From contig NC_071336.1 in the NCBI RefSeq assembly GCF_027744825.2, forward strand, positions 11,223,001 through 11,287,000: 64,000 nucleotides of DNA, written 5' to 3'. Under the pieces are notes generated by a model. That model worked only from the letters and a program-made list of their open reading frames with translations, was not told the DNA's origin and made no database searches. Source of the DNA: Synchiropus splendidus. Taxonomy: Eukaryota; Chordata; Actinopteri; Syngnathiformes; Callionymidae. Below are positions 1-11,300 of the stretch, in pieces. How positions within the stretch are numbered: the first letter of the stretch is position 1; each line of letters starts with the position of its first letter. A program made the position numbers and the translations under genes.

Positions 1-17
1 CTCTGATATTGTTTCAG

Positions 18-1516
18 CTCCTTCCTCCAGCCCAGTCAGAAACCTGAGATCAGTAGAGTCTCAAGACGAGTTTGACTCGTTGTTTGATTCTCCGGAAGAG
101 CAAGACACAGCTGCTCCTCCGCTCAGTGACGTTGACCTGGCAGCGTTTGACCCCTGCTTTGAACCTGGTGAGACATAACAGGTCACTTAAATCAACACAT
201 GCTTTAAGAATGTTCATGACGTGGCAGTGGTGAGATTCAAACCTACACAAAGCCCAAGCAAAACAATTTGAAGTAAAACATTTTGCACGTGACTGTGCTC
301 CCACCTACTGGAAGGAATATGTAAATGCAGCTTGTTTTATTTTTACTTATTTATTTTGTGATGTAGAGCTGAATGACAAGGTAGTTCTGACTTCCTGTTG
401 ATGTCGCAAGATCTTCTTTGTGACCGATCATAGACATTTTTTTCTTCAAATTTTTGGCCATTCATGGATGAATGCAAATACGGAAACAATTCATGGACAA
501 GACTCGGTGTAAATACTACATTTACTGTACACAGGACTAGATCTGATCTATAGATCTAATTCTCTTTTCTAAGTGTCTTTCGTGTTGGCTTGAATCCCAC
601 TGCAATCTTTCAACATGATAGATGGTCTCCCACTGTGTTCCAGGAAAAACGACGACCTGTGGCGACCACTCTGAGCTCTTCTCTTTGGCTTCATCCAGTC
701 CAGAGACAGATGCGGGATATTTGATCCAGGCTGCAAACGAGCTGACAGTTGCCATGGAGAGAGAGAAGGACGGAGAGTTCACTGCTGCCATCCGAGGCTA
801 CAGGGTGGCTGTAGACCTCCTCATCACAGGAGTCCAGGGTGAGAACAGAGTGTTGTTAACATTCTATTCTATTGAGTAAATAAGTGATGAGTTTAGTCAG
901 TGCAGGAGGCAGATTTCAGCTGAGACACAGCTGAATGCAAATGAAATAGAAACAATGGCCCGTTGCAGGGAACTTGTTTTATATTGCATTCTATGAATAC
1001 TTAGCTTTGATTCTTGAGGGGTGATATAAAAAAAGGCTTTTTGCGCATGATAAAATTAGGAAACAAACCTTTACGTCCAGAATTTTAAGTGTGTGGGTGC
1101 CAATTTTTCAATATTCATGGCCCACTAGTAAAACACTCCGACTACAAGGCCCGTAATGCATTGGAACAGTTGAAGCTCTCACTACCTTTTGTTGCATTCC
1201 TGATTGGACACTTTGCTGTTTGCCTGTTTCAAATAACTAAATGAGTTAGAAGTGTTACCTTCTTTCTCAAATGCGCAATGATGTTGTGAAGACTTCTGTA
1301 CCTGCAACACAATGTTTTCCAGTATACAACCATCGATAACTGCCAACACAAAGCTGCTCACACCATTTGTCTCCCTACGACCGTACAGGTGATCCAAACC
1401 CGCTTCGCAAGGAGTCTGTGATGAGAAAAACCGCTCAATACCTGAAACACGCCGAGATGTTGGTGGAAGCGCACGCCTCACCTGCACACACCCAGGAAAC
1501 TCCGAAACAGGATTAG
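18..1516 (+). CDS. snx15: sorting nexin 15, 3' end (MIT domain), partial
   Basis: The last three coding exons are visible: 18-167, 644-838 and 1389-1516; the 5' part with the PX domain lies before the window. Each exon has AG/GT borders and all phases close, giving 156 residues and a TAG stop. The first exon is acidic and Ser/Pro rich (EFDSLFDSPEEQD). The last two encode an MIT domain with the pattern YLIQAANELTVAMEREKDGEF, then GYRVAVDLLITGVQGDP, then RKTAQYLKHAEML, close to the C-terminal MIT domain of SNX15. SNX15 is a PX-domain endosomal sorting protein, and MIT domains bind ESCRT-III tails. RPS6KC1 and RPS6KL1 have related MIT domains but continue into a kinase; this protein stops 14 residues after the domain, which supports SNX15. 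The other genes here are also linked to SNX15 on human chromosome 11. The identification is inferred from the MIT end only. Confidence 0.85.
1143..1178 (+). repeat. short dispersed repeat, copy 1 (snx15 intron)
   Basis: This 36-bp stretch (core ACAAGGCCCGTAATGCATTG, then AACAGTTGAAGCTC) recurs with a few changes at 4567-4602 and 43479-43514, always on the + strand. It looks like the conserved part of an interspersed element whose remaining sequence has decayed. I cannot name the family. It lies in the last intron of snx15. Confidence 0.45.
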
Positions 1517-1749
1517 GACCCTGAAATGCTCTCTTATGTTTCACTATACAAACAAGCACTGGTATGACTGCACTAGATGCCATGCTCTCCCTACTACAGC
1601 TGAAACACATACTGTGTGAACACTCCCTCCTTTCATGCTTTATTATCTTGTAGTGTTTATAATCTACAACTGTCCTTTTGAAATGATGGATGTTTTACTT
1701 GACGGTGTCTTGATAATTTGTACATATTTGCACAGATTTTGGTAATAAA
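1517..1749 (+). promoter_or_regulatory. snx15: snx15 3' UTR with poly(A) signal
   Basis: The stop codon is followed by about 230 bp of AT-rich 3' UTR ending in a canonical AATAAA at 1744-1749, the first on this strand after the stop. Cleavage is expected roughly 15-30 bp further on. Confidence 0.7.
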
Positions 1750-4566
1750 TGCCTTAATTTAAATGGATGTCGTGCGAGTGTCGTTTTCATTGAAGAGACC
1801 TCACAAAGAATGTTAGAGAGAAAGCAAGCAGAAGGGAAGCTAGAGGGAGATTTACTTCAAGGTGCCATCATTACAGTCTTGGAATTCACCATGAATGTCA
1901 CTAGTAAAGAATTCAGATGTTGGAAACACAAGTGTGAACAATGACCCGTCCAGTCCTCATGCCCACCTGCTTGAATGTGAGCGAGAGGGTTGGAGATGAA
2001 GGCTACTGGTGCAGGGCAACATCGACTAGTTCTGGTGTTACTGGGCCCCACACGACTTCTAACATCTGTGGGACTGATAAGGGCCATCTACTCATCTAAT
2101 TACAAAACAATCTGCAAAAACAATGTCAAAATAATTCATATGTTGTACGTTCAAAAGTGATATTCTCGTATATCAGAGGGTTATATTGAGTTGTCACACT
2201 ATATTAAAAATGAATTTGAAAGAAGACATGGCCTAAATAATGACATTGAAAGATACAGTGAGGATATAAAATTGAAATAACTGAGTATGCAATTTAAGTC
2301 AATTATTTGATAAATAGGAATTTAACAGCGCTTGGAAGCAATCTATACCCAGGCAGACAAGATGGCTGACAAAACTCCTGGTAGATTTTATCTGTTGATA
2401 TCTTTAGGCAAGGAGGAAAAATGAATACATTTCTCAGTGTTGAGATGGACAAAGTGATCTCAGTGTGTTGTATGCTTTAAAAAGAAAAGGAATATTTTTT
2501 TTAAACTAAGTCGAAAACAAATTATACTACAGCAATAATTTTATGAACTTGAAAATGGCCTGGCAGTTTATCCTTTTAATACCTGGCTTTATTCATATTT
2601 TGATTTAATCGTATTAATCTAGTTAAGAGTCTAAAACAAGGACGGCTCGACATCACTGTGCACTTCACTTCCATGATACACTCAATCACCATGGCAATGA
2701 CAGAGACATGACCCTGAATATTACAATTAGTCATTTTGCTGTGTTTTAGAAAAGTATTGTCATGTCGCTTTAAACATTAAGCTAATTTTGGTTTAATGAA
2801 ACATTTATTAAGGGCTGGACAATGAAACATGCAGCAACATAACCGGATTTATGTGGAAAAATAGAGGAGCGTGAGCACAAGCCAAGAGAGGAGCCCAACA
2901 CTGCAGCATCCTCTCTGGAGAGAAGAGAGTGGTGGAGGGACGAGTGGATGGCTGGAGAGCAGACAAAAGAGGAACGAGTGATAACAGAGGAGAGGAAGAA
3001 AGGATGGATGGGGAGATCATCCCTCCATTGTCAGAGGGGTGGAAGCAACTTCCTCTATTTCCATCCATCCTCCCTCTGTGGCGAGTTTGAAGAGGATGGA
3101 GGGATGACGCAGAGCACTTCTCTCTTTTTTCCGTCCACTGGAGTGCTACACCTGTGAATCATAGAGACAAAGAGATGGAGGGATGGAGGCAGGAAGCATC
3201 ACAACATTAGCATGCTGAGAGTGTCAGCACTCATCTGTGCTCTCTCCCTCCGTTCTCTTCCTCCTCAATGGTCACTGCAATTACACCATCAAAACACTCC
3301 AGCCTGAGAGCGTAATAGCTGTGTGTGTGTTTGGAGATCAAAAGAGAGTTAGACATGTGTGTGCGTGCATAATTTAGTAACATACACGTCGCGTTAGATG
3401 TGCACGTATGACAGGCGGCGCATCGGTGCGTGTGTGCGTCCTCTGACCTACACACGGAGAGGACCACTTTGCACTTGTGTGTTTATTGAGCTTCTGTTTA
3501 ATGGATATGAGACACAAACTAGCATGACCTACATGTACACACACTGTCACCTTGCCCTCAGCTATTGTATTTCATCTCCCATATAAAAACAGAACTCTCG
3601 TCTGTCCGGCTAGAACACAGAATGCGTTTTAACCCTTTGTTGCAGTGACGCAGCTCGACGTCTGTCACATCTTCTGTGAGGAACCCACAGGACCAAGATC
3701 GACATGATCTCATACAGTACAGTTTGCACTCTAACATGACGTTTCCAACTTTGTCTTGATGAGTTCTGTCAGTCTCTCCACTCCCCTCTCATGTCTTTAT
3801 GCAGGCGCCGTACTATTTATACTGCTACCGCTTTCATGTGGAGTGTCTGTGGGCTCATGCCGTGACACTAAAAAGCACACTTTGTTCAAATGAGCGTTCC
3901 GCAAAGACCCTGAACTGTCATTTCTCTAAGGACCCACAACACACTTGCAACCATAACACCACTGTCAGATGTTGTTGTAGATGAAGCACCGTTGACTCCC
4001 ATCCACCGGGCTGCCTCCACCTGCTCCCGTGTGTCTGGGCTTTTGTTTCCAGCCTTGTTTCCATAACAACTGCGACCTTTCTGCCTGCATCTAATCACTG
4101 AATCACTACAGGACTGGGGAGATGCTGGAGAGACACCAGAGGAGGAAGTGCTGGAACATAGTAATGTGACAAATAGGGAAAAAACTTTTGCTGTATATCA
4201 AACACGCTGTTTGTTTTTTAACCAATGTGGCTGGATCCAGATAAGATGACAGTTTTCAAAGAGTTTGTGTGTGTGTCAGCAAAGTAGCTTTATATGATGC
4301 ATTTATGCACCGAGATAACAGATAGCACCTGCAGTGGAATGTTACTTTCATTTCTTTAGCAACACAAGCTTGTCTGTATTGCAGACACCATTACACCACT
4401 GTGTGTAAAACATGCCAGAAGTTCTTGCTCCTGCAACACAACAAACATGATCAAATGAATTAGTATTTTCCTCTTGAAGCCGATTTTATTTTGGGGACGT
4501 CAGTTTTTCATGTGGGTCAGCGATACTTTACAGAAAGTCCATTGATGAAAATCAAATCAAACAAAT

Positions 4567-4602
4567 ACAAGACCCATAATACACTGCAACTGTTGAAAGT
4601 TT
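4567..4602 (+). repeat. short dispersed repeat, copy 2
   Basis: The core reads ACAAGACCCATAATACACTG followed by CAACTGTTGAA, matching the copies at 1143 and 43479. It is followed by the GTTACT-rich repeat at 4645-4755, which may belong to the same mobile element. Confidence 0.45.
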
Positions 4603-4644
4603 AATGGAGCGTTCCATTTACCTTGGACGTTTGCTCTGTATGCT

Positions 4645-4755
4645 ACCCAAGTTACTTTAAGTTAGTAACTTAGTGACAGTTACTAGTTACCTCATTCAAA
4701 AGTAACCTGGTTACTTCAAGTTACTCATTACTTTCAAAGTAACTAGTTACTAGCT
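4645..4755. repeat. GTTACT/AGTAAC-rich imperfect repeat
   Basis: About 110 bp in which the hexamers GTTACT, AGTAAC and AGTTAC occur at least eight times in both orientations, so the strand can fold on itself. Such motifs are common at the ends of fish DNA transposons, but I cannot define element borders here. Confidence 0.4.
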
Positions 4756-5789
4756 AGTTTGGAGCTATGTTTGGAGCTCAAACATAATCACATTAGAACA
4801 GTCAAGGTCATCACGCTGGGTCGGGAACAAGCAACATTGGGACAGAATCGGCCCCATTATAGTTGTTTGTGTGGCCTGCTAAACTAGATAGTCGATCCAT
4901 CTATAAGCCTTAACCCACTTCAAGTGCAATCCTATTACAAAGTCGCTTGTTACCTGTGGATTCCATTGGACCTTGCACTGTTTCGATGACCGCTGGAATG
5001 AACTTATAAATTATGGCAAGAAATGCCAAAGAAGTGTAGCATGAGGGCATGTGACTAGCTTCATTTGCGTGAGACTCTCGCCAATTGCGTGAGAGTTGGC
5101 AATGTTCAGCGCATTGTAGTTAGCTGTGTCCATACAGCTTGCTGCACATGATAATTAACATGCGCTCCTCTGGCAGTGAGCACACCTGCAGGATAAAGTG
5201 GAAACTCAACAGCACAGAAGACATTTGCTTCCTTTTCTGTATATTGAGGCTGACATCTTGACTTTCCGACTAGAACATTCGACCTCAGGGCGAGAAGCTT
5301 ATAGCTGAGAAATTCCCAGTTTCATATCAGAATGGGAATAAACAATCTGATCGGTCGATTTAGACTTGATTTTCAGTTGACACCTCTGATCGACACCATG
5401 CACATATAGCTGTTTATAGAGGCTGTTCCCTAGCTTTGGATCCAGCCACCTGCGTGTCAGTGAGAGACGGCGTATGTGGGAGTATTCATTTTTTAAAATA
5501 TGATTGTATTATTAATTGATGACTGAGTGAGTTCAACAAGTTGTCTGTGATTAAAAAACGCAATCCAAACCCTTTGTCTCTGACTAATGGAAGAAAGACA
5601 GATTGCAATGCAACACTCCCCCTATTCTATCAGGACTGTACCAGCTCTGCTGGCATCCAACAACGGCCGTGGCCTGATCACTCAGCTGGATTAACATGAA
5701 TGCTGAATATATAAGTGATTCAAATGATATTGTATTCAAACAGTGGGGTGATGAAAGGTTGCTTTACAGTGAGCATCGGTCAGCTGAAC

Positions 5790-6320
5790 AGTTTGGAAAG
5801 GCTGCCCGTGTGCGCGCGCGCGCCCGTCTGAACTGGGGGTCATGCCAACTTGGGAGGGTCGTCAAGTGGACAGCTCGCGAGCTCTCCCGCCCACCGCGCG
5901 TCAGTCCAACAGCTCACGATGATGATGTTGGCGATGATGTTGATGATGATGATGATGATGATGGACTGCTGAGGAAGAGCAGACCCCCCCCCCTCGTCTC
6001 TCTCCGCACACAGAAGCGGACGTTGCGGAACAAAGGCTGGTTGTGTCTCGTCGGTGTCCGGTGTCATCAGTAGCCGAGCAAGAGCGCGCACAGGCGGCCA
6101 GCTGCTGCGGAGGGAGTCGGTGTCCTGCTGGAGCTTCTCTGGCTCAGAGTGAGTTGATGCTTCTCAAAGTTTGCCGCTTCTCCTCAAGTCCTCAGACTCA
6201 TTAATGTTCCTTCGTTCTCGTTGCGACACTCTTCAGGCGGCTAATTAGGACGCACGGCGGGAGCGCGCGCACGCACGCTCACGGTTTGACGCGCGTCAAA
6301 ATGGCCAAAACTGGTTCATG
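5790..6320 (+). promoter_or_regulatory. prox3: CpG-rich promoter and 5' UTR exon of prox3
   Basis: A sharp GC- and CpG-rich island (many CGCG runs, GCGCGCGCGC near 5815, another at about 6250-6300) interrupts AT-rich DNA. A good splice donor, CAGA followed by GTGAGT, ends a probable non-coding first exon at 6148; the matching acceptor is TCGCAG at 8386-8391, three bases before the prox3 ATG. The transcription start is not defined. The island also contains a GAT/GAC-rich simple repeat (5918-5962) and a C9 run near 5986. The island and donor are visible; linking them to prox3 is inference. Confidence 0.6.
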
Positions 6321-8391
6321 TTGCGTGACAGATGTTGTTCTCTCGGTTATTAATAATTCATTGCTTTTTTTCGATGCTTTTCAGAGGGATTTTAAATGGG
6401 CTCGCTTGAGCGCAGGCACGAAAGGGAGAGTTATAATTTAATATAAGCCAGAAAGAATTTCATTCATTTCAATCAAAATGATGTAAAAGGTTTTTGCAAA
6501 TTATTTGAAAATTGAAAATAATAAGCAATGTTATGTTTTTGTGCTTGTGTGCTTAATAATTTTAAAATATGTATTTTGTTGCTATACATTATTGGAAGCA
6601 AATTAGTATAAAATAAACTATAGCTTCTTTCAGGACCCCAGTCTTTCAGTCTTTGACCTATTTATGACCGAAGTTGGTCCTCTCAATGCCTCACCATCCT
6701 GTCCCCTCACTGATGAGCAAAACCCTTGCCTTATAAACCCCTATATTTTAGGACTCATGCGTTGATATTTGCTTGACAAGAAAAGTCATATGAGTGAATA
6801 GTACTCAAGTGCATCATGCACACGCTCTCCTCCTTGAAGAGAATTTTTGCTTATCTATGTGAAAAGAGATAGGATCTGTGCATAACAGTCAGTTGGTGTA
6901 ATGACTGATGGATAAGGAGGGCGTGTCAACAGCTCTTTAACTCTAATCTTCATTAATCGCTTTAGTTAAAGCTCCGAACAGCTAATCTGAAATAATCTCA
7001 TCTAGTCTGCCACCATCTGTATTCATCCGTCATTTAAAGATCCATCCATCAGTCGTCCTGTGTATCCAGCATTTCATGATAAATGTATTTGGACATCAAG
7101 TCGGTGACACCCCAAACCAGCCACTCATGCACAGTTGCTTTCCTAAACATATGTGTGAAAGTGTGAACACCTACACACAAATGGTGCGACCAACACTCTT
7201 CCAGTTATCATCCCTTCATCTGCCTGTGGGTGTTCGTCCATCTGAAGTGGATTAAGGGTTTTTAACAAAGCTGAGTGGAACCTGTTCACACACTCCACAA
7301 GGACTGCTGAATGTGTGAGTGTGGCCCTGTGTGTGTGTGTCAGTAAACACTCTGATCAAACAGAACTTAACAATCTGTCTGAACTGATAACAGAGAGAGG
7401 ATGAGGGGATGATGAGGGAGTGATGCAGAGGAAGGAAGAGGTCCAGCACCGGGGCCAACAGGTTACACACAGTCCAGAAAAGGGTTGTTTGATCTCTGGT
7501 GGCAGAGAAAGTGTGGTGATTTTCAATCCAGTCAGAAATCCTCACTTGACTTCCTCAAAAGATTTTTTTTTATTCAAATAATGAGTCTATACGCTATATT
7601 TTAGAAGAGAAGGAAATCTAATATGGAGTTTGTGGGTCAGGGATCAGTGACCAGATGTGGAAGAAAAATGTATCCCAACATGAAGCTTCCTTCTCATATT
7701 GATCGGTGATCTGAACCCTTTCTAGTTACTTCCTGCTCACATGACTCAGTGTTTTGCTAATTTTCCCTCCCTTGATGCATTTTTTGGAGCTTTTGTATTC
7801 AATAAATGAATGACACAAGCATTGGCATCAAATGACCAATTGTTGAAAGCATGTTTTCACCAATGTCTTTAAACAAGGCTTCTGTTTTACTCCTGTTTTA
7901 TGAACGCTACATTGACATTGCTGCGGTGTAACCATCATATTTATGTTGCACCTTACATAAATGTGGGGCTCACCGTGCTTCCTGGGGGGGGGCATGCGTG
8001 TATACATATGGTAAGCAGAATTAGAGGCAGTTATCTGGGTGAGCAGGTTTGTTGAGTGGAGCAGAAGATGGCACCAGGTGCTGTCATTGTCAGCCTAGAA
8101 CACATGGGCCTCTTTTTGCACACTGATGTGGGTTCATTACTTCCAAAACATTTTGAATAGAACTAAATGAATAATATGAGACCTCACAGTCCACCGGGCT
8201 GTAGGTGATGATCATATCCCTTCTCAAACAGAGGCAGATGGAGCCCCTGTCCAGTCCAAAATCTGGAAATACAAGCACACCACTGATAACTGGACAGCAT
8301 TGTAACTATCTAAAAAGGCACATTTTGTTGTAATTTAATTCATGAGTTGACTTAAGTTTATTGACTCGATGATGCTCTTGTCTGCTCGCAG
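6149..8391 (+). other. prox3: prox3 first intron (5' UTR intron)
   Basis: About 2.2 kb between the inferred non-coding exon and the first coding exon. It is AT-rich with no coding sequence that I can support. A conserved enhancer could lie here, but it cannot be seen without a comparison to other fish. Confidence 0.5.
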
Positions 8392-8393
8392 TG

Positions 8394-11300
8394 ATGGATT
8401 CCTCCACAAATCTATTCGATGGCTCGGCCACTCAGACGTTTGCGCCTCCTCACTGCCCCACTGGTCAACGCCCTGCACCTTCCACCTTTAGACCTACTGG
8501 CTTCCCTCTCATCCACCACCTGGTGCAGCCTGGAGGGTCCCTCCGGAGGATCGGGGCACAGGTCTCCGAAACAAACCTCAATAAGCTATACCTGGATGAG
8601 GATGGAGGAGCACCAGATGGGCTAACGGGGGAGGCCACTGAGGGAGGAGAGAAGCAGGGAGAGGAGAGCATATTGAGGCCTGAAAAACGATGTCATGATG
8701 CCACACCGGTGCCAGATATCGCGAGAGTGAAGAGGACGAAGTTCCAACAGAAAGATGGGGAGCTGGAGGAGGGAGGCAGGAATCGAGAGAGAGGGCGGCA
8801 GAGAAAGAGAAGAGAGAAGGAAGAGCTTAAAGAACAGCTGGAAGAAGCAAGGGAACGTTTGCAAGCACTGCAGGAGAAGGTTTGGAGGGCTTTTGGAGAG
8901 AAGAACATGGCAAAGGAGGGAAGGAAGAGAGGCAGGACTGAAGAAAAGGATGTTGGCATACCAGAGGATGAGGATGGTGCTGATAGGGCATATGATGAAG
9001 ATGACGAGGAGATTGAAAAGGAGGCATTTGCTCTGTTGTCTCCTTTTGAGAACTTTGGAGGACAAAAAGAAGAGCAACAACAGAAGGAGAAGGGCAGCGA
9101 GGGAGGAAGAGGAGAGCTGCAGGTGGAGGGTGTGATAGAAGGGTTGTGGCTGGACTGTGGCGGCCTCGTGAGGAGAGAATGGGATGGGTTGGTTGAGGAG
9201 GAAGGGGAGGATGAAGGAGGGCAGAAGTTTGCTGAGGCCCTGAAGGAGGAGCTGGGTGGTGCTGTGGCCAGAGTCATTGACCGGGTGCTGCGTTTGTACA
9301 CCGAAACTAGCGAGCTGAAGCCATCCTCACCACCTGCTGCCATCTCCTTCCTAACTCCAACCACTGGAGGTGATGAAGGGAGGGAACAGGAGGTGTGGAG
9401 GGGGCTGCTCCTCAAAGGAGGAGAGGAGACACAGGAAGCAGAAGGAGAGAAGAGACAAAAAGCATCTGATGGTTTGCCTCCTAGTCATCGCACAGACAAA
9501 TCCGATGAGTCAATGCAGAAGTCACCTGACTTACGAAAGTGCCACCCATTCCTGGGACCGCCTCCTCTGCCACACCCTGTGCTTGTTCCGCCTCACCCAA
9601 AGGACTCCTCAACCTTTCAACCTTCCTCATCCTCATCTACTTCCTCCTCTTCTTTCCCGGCTCCTCCACCACCACCTCCTCCTCCACCTCCCCCACTTCC
9701 CCTCCCTCTGCTCCACTACTCCATGCAGCAGCTTTTCTCCCGCTCCATCCATCCACCGCCACTCCCTCACCTGCCACCGACGCGTAGCTCTGACACCTTT
9801 TTGGAGTTTTCATCTCATCCCTCCTTTGCACCCCTCTCCCTGCTCGGTCACCTGGACCCCACAGTGGCATGCAGAGACAGGGAGAGGGGGATGAGAGGCG
9901 ACGGCGGGATGAGGGCAGGTATAGATGGAGATCTTTACCTGGCTGGTGGAATATCCTTTTTTTCTGCAACTAGCTGTTAATGTATAGAAGAAAGCGATCC
10001 CGAACTGGCAGTTCAGAAGGCAACTAAATAGTCATCTTTTGTGCACTATATAGAAGAAAGCGATCCCAAACTGGCAGTTCAGAAGACAACTAAATAGTCA
10101 TCTTTTGTGCACTATCTTTCTTAACTGTTTCCTTGGTCACATTCACGAGGGTCTGTCCCCTTGTCACCTGAAGAAAGCCAAGCTCATGTTCTTCTACACC
10201 CGATACCCAAGCTCCAACACACTCAAGACTTTTTTCCCTGATGTCAAGGTGGGTCTCAACACGTCAGGCCTTCCACCCACACGAATTTGAAAATGTCAGT
10301 CACCAGAAGTGCAACTGCTTGAAGCTGGGTCCCGGAATGGATAGATTTTTAAAACAGTACTTTTGCGTTTTTGTCTGCACAACCAACATGTAGTGGTGCA
10401 AAGTGCAAAGCGTTTTCAAAACGATGACCATTGTTGGGCCTCACTTCACCACCGTCACTTTACAGCAACAGTAGTTGACAGTTTACTTTTTGAGCTTGTT
10501 GAAAAATCAAAATTTCAATATATGCAGCAAACGACCACTGCAACTGACATTGATAAAGGTTGAGAAAAACACTAGCCAATTACAAACACAGGTTTACCAT
10601 TTGGAGCAAAGCAGAATCAAGACTTTTTTTATGTGCACATACCATGCCTTCTTCAATGTTTTTTGGTGATAGCACTACATCACTGGATCACTTTTTAGTG
10701 ATCACTAAATGCATTTTTAGGGATCATTATCATGGGGATCATTTTTTGAAGGCAGTTGATTTTAAAGGTAATATCCCAACCCTGAAACAAAATGAACATG
10801 GCACGATTGTTTTCTTGTTTTCAAAGAACGGCGTTAGCTTGTTGTGCTCATACTTTAAGTTTCCATTTCCTTTGAGTTTACAAACAAGTTTCCTTGCACG
10901 GTGTCTGGACTCTCCTCACAGAATTGGGTCCAGGAAGATCTTGTTTTACACAGCTAGATAGTCAGATATACATGACCAGGAAAAACCAAAATACATCCTT
11001 TCTTCCAGTTTAATCGCTGCGTCACATCTCAGATGATCAAGTGGTTCAGCAACTTCAGAGAATTCTTCTACATCCAGATGGAGAGATTTGCTCGGCAGGC
11101 GGTTCGGGAGGCCCTAAACAGGTAGCATCCCAACACCGAAACCTACGTTTGTGATGCAATCCTCCCATAATTACACTTCTCTCTCTCTCATAGGCCTTTG
11201 ATAAAGTCAATCCACCCATTCTTTCCGCATGATCAGTGTCATTCTGAAATTTTGTGCGCAGAGATGGAGCTCCCCGGCTGGCGAGGGACAGTCAGTTGCG

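Larger units (their letters stand above)
1770..5789. other. intergenic DNA between snx15 and prox3
   Basis: About 4 kb with no coding sequence I can support. It holds AT-rich DNA, a GA-rich stretch near 2880-3200, TG-rich stretches near 3310-3480, a second copy of the short dispersed repeat (4567-4602), and right after it a run of GTTACT/AGTAAC units at about 4645-4755 that forms imperfect direct and inverted repeats. The short open frames here lack splice context or recognisable protein similarity. Confidence 0.6.

Noticed and set aside
18..1516. RPS6KC1 or RPS6KL1 instead of snx15
   Set aside because: Both continue into a kinase domain after the MIT region; this gene stops and has a poly(A) signal.
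5696..6073. 125-residue frame with an Asp run in the prox3 CpG island
   Set aside because: It is a GAT-repeat translation overlapping the inferred promoter and 5' UTR; no conserved motif or splice-supported start.
8693..9415. 240-residue minus-strand open frame opposite prox3 exon 1
   Set aside because: It is Ser/Pro-rich only because it is the complement of Glu/Lys/Gly codons; the plus strand carries the conserved Prox motifs and splice sites.
9919..10149. Alternative GT-AG intron for prox3 (donor GCAG/GTATAG, acceptor CACGAG/GGT)
   Set aside because: The donor is phase 1 and the acceptor phase 0, so the frame would break, and the acceptor is weak. The AT-AC pair is in phase with all U12 signals.
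10105..10290. 61-residue frame containing [15 protein letters not shown]
   Set aside because: It merely reads back from the second prox3 coding exon into the U12 intron and forward past the donor; the true exon is 10141-10248.
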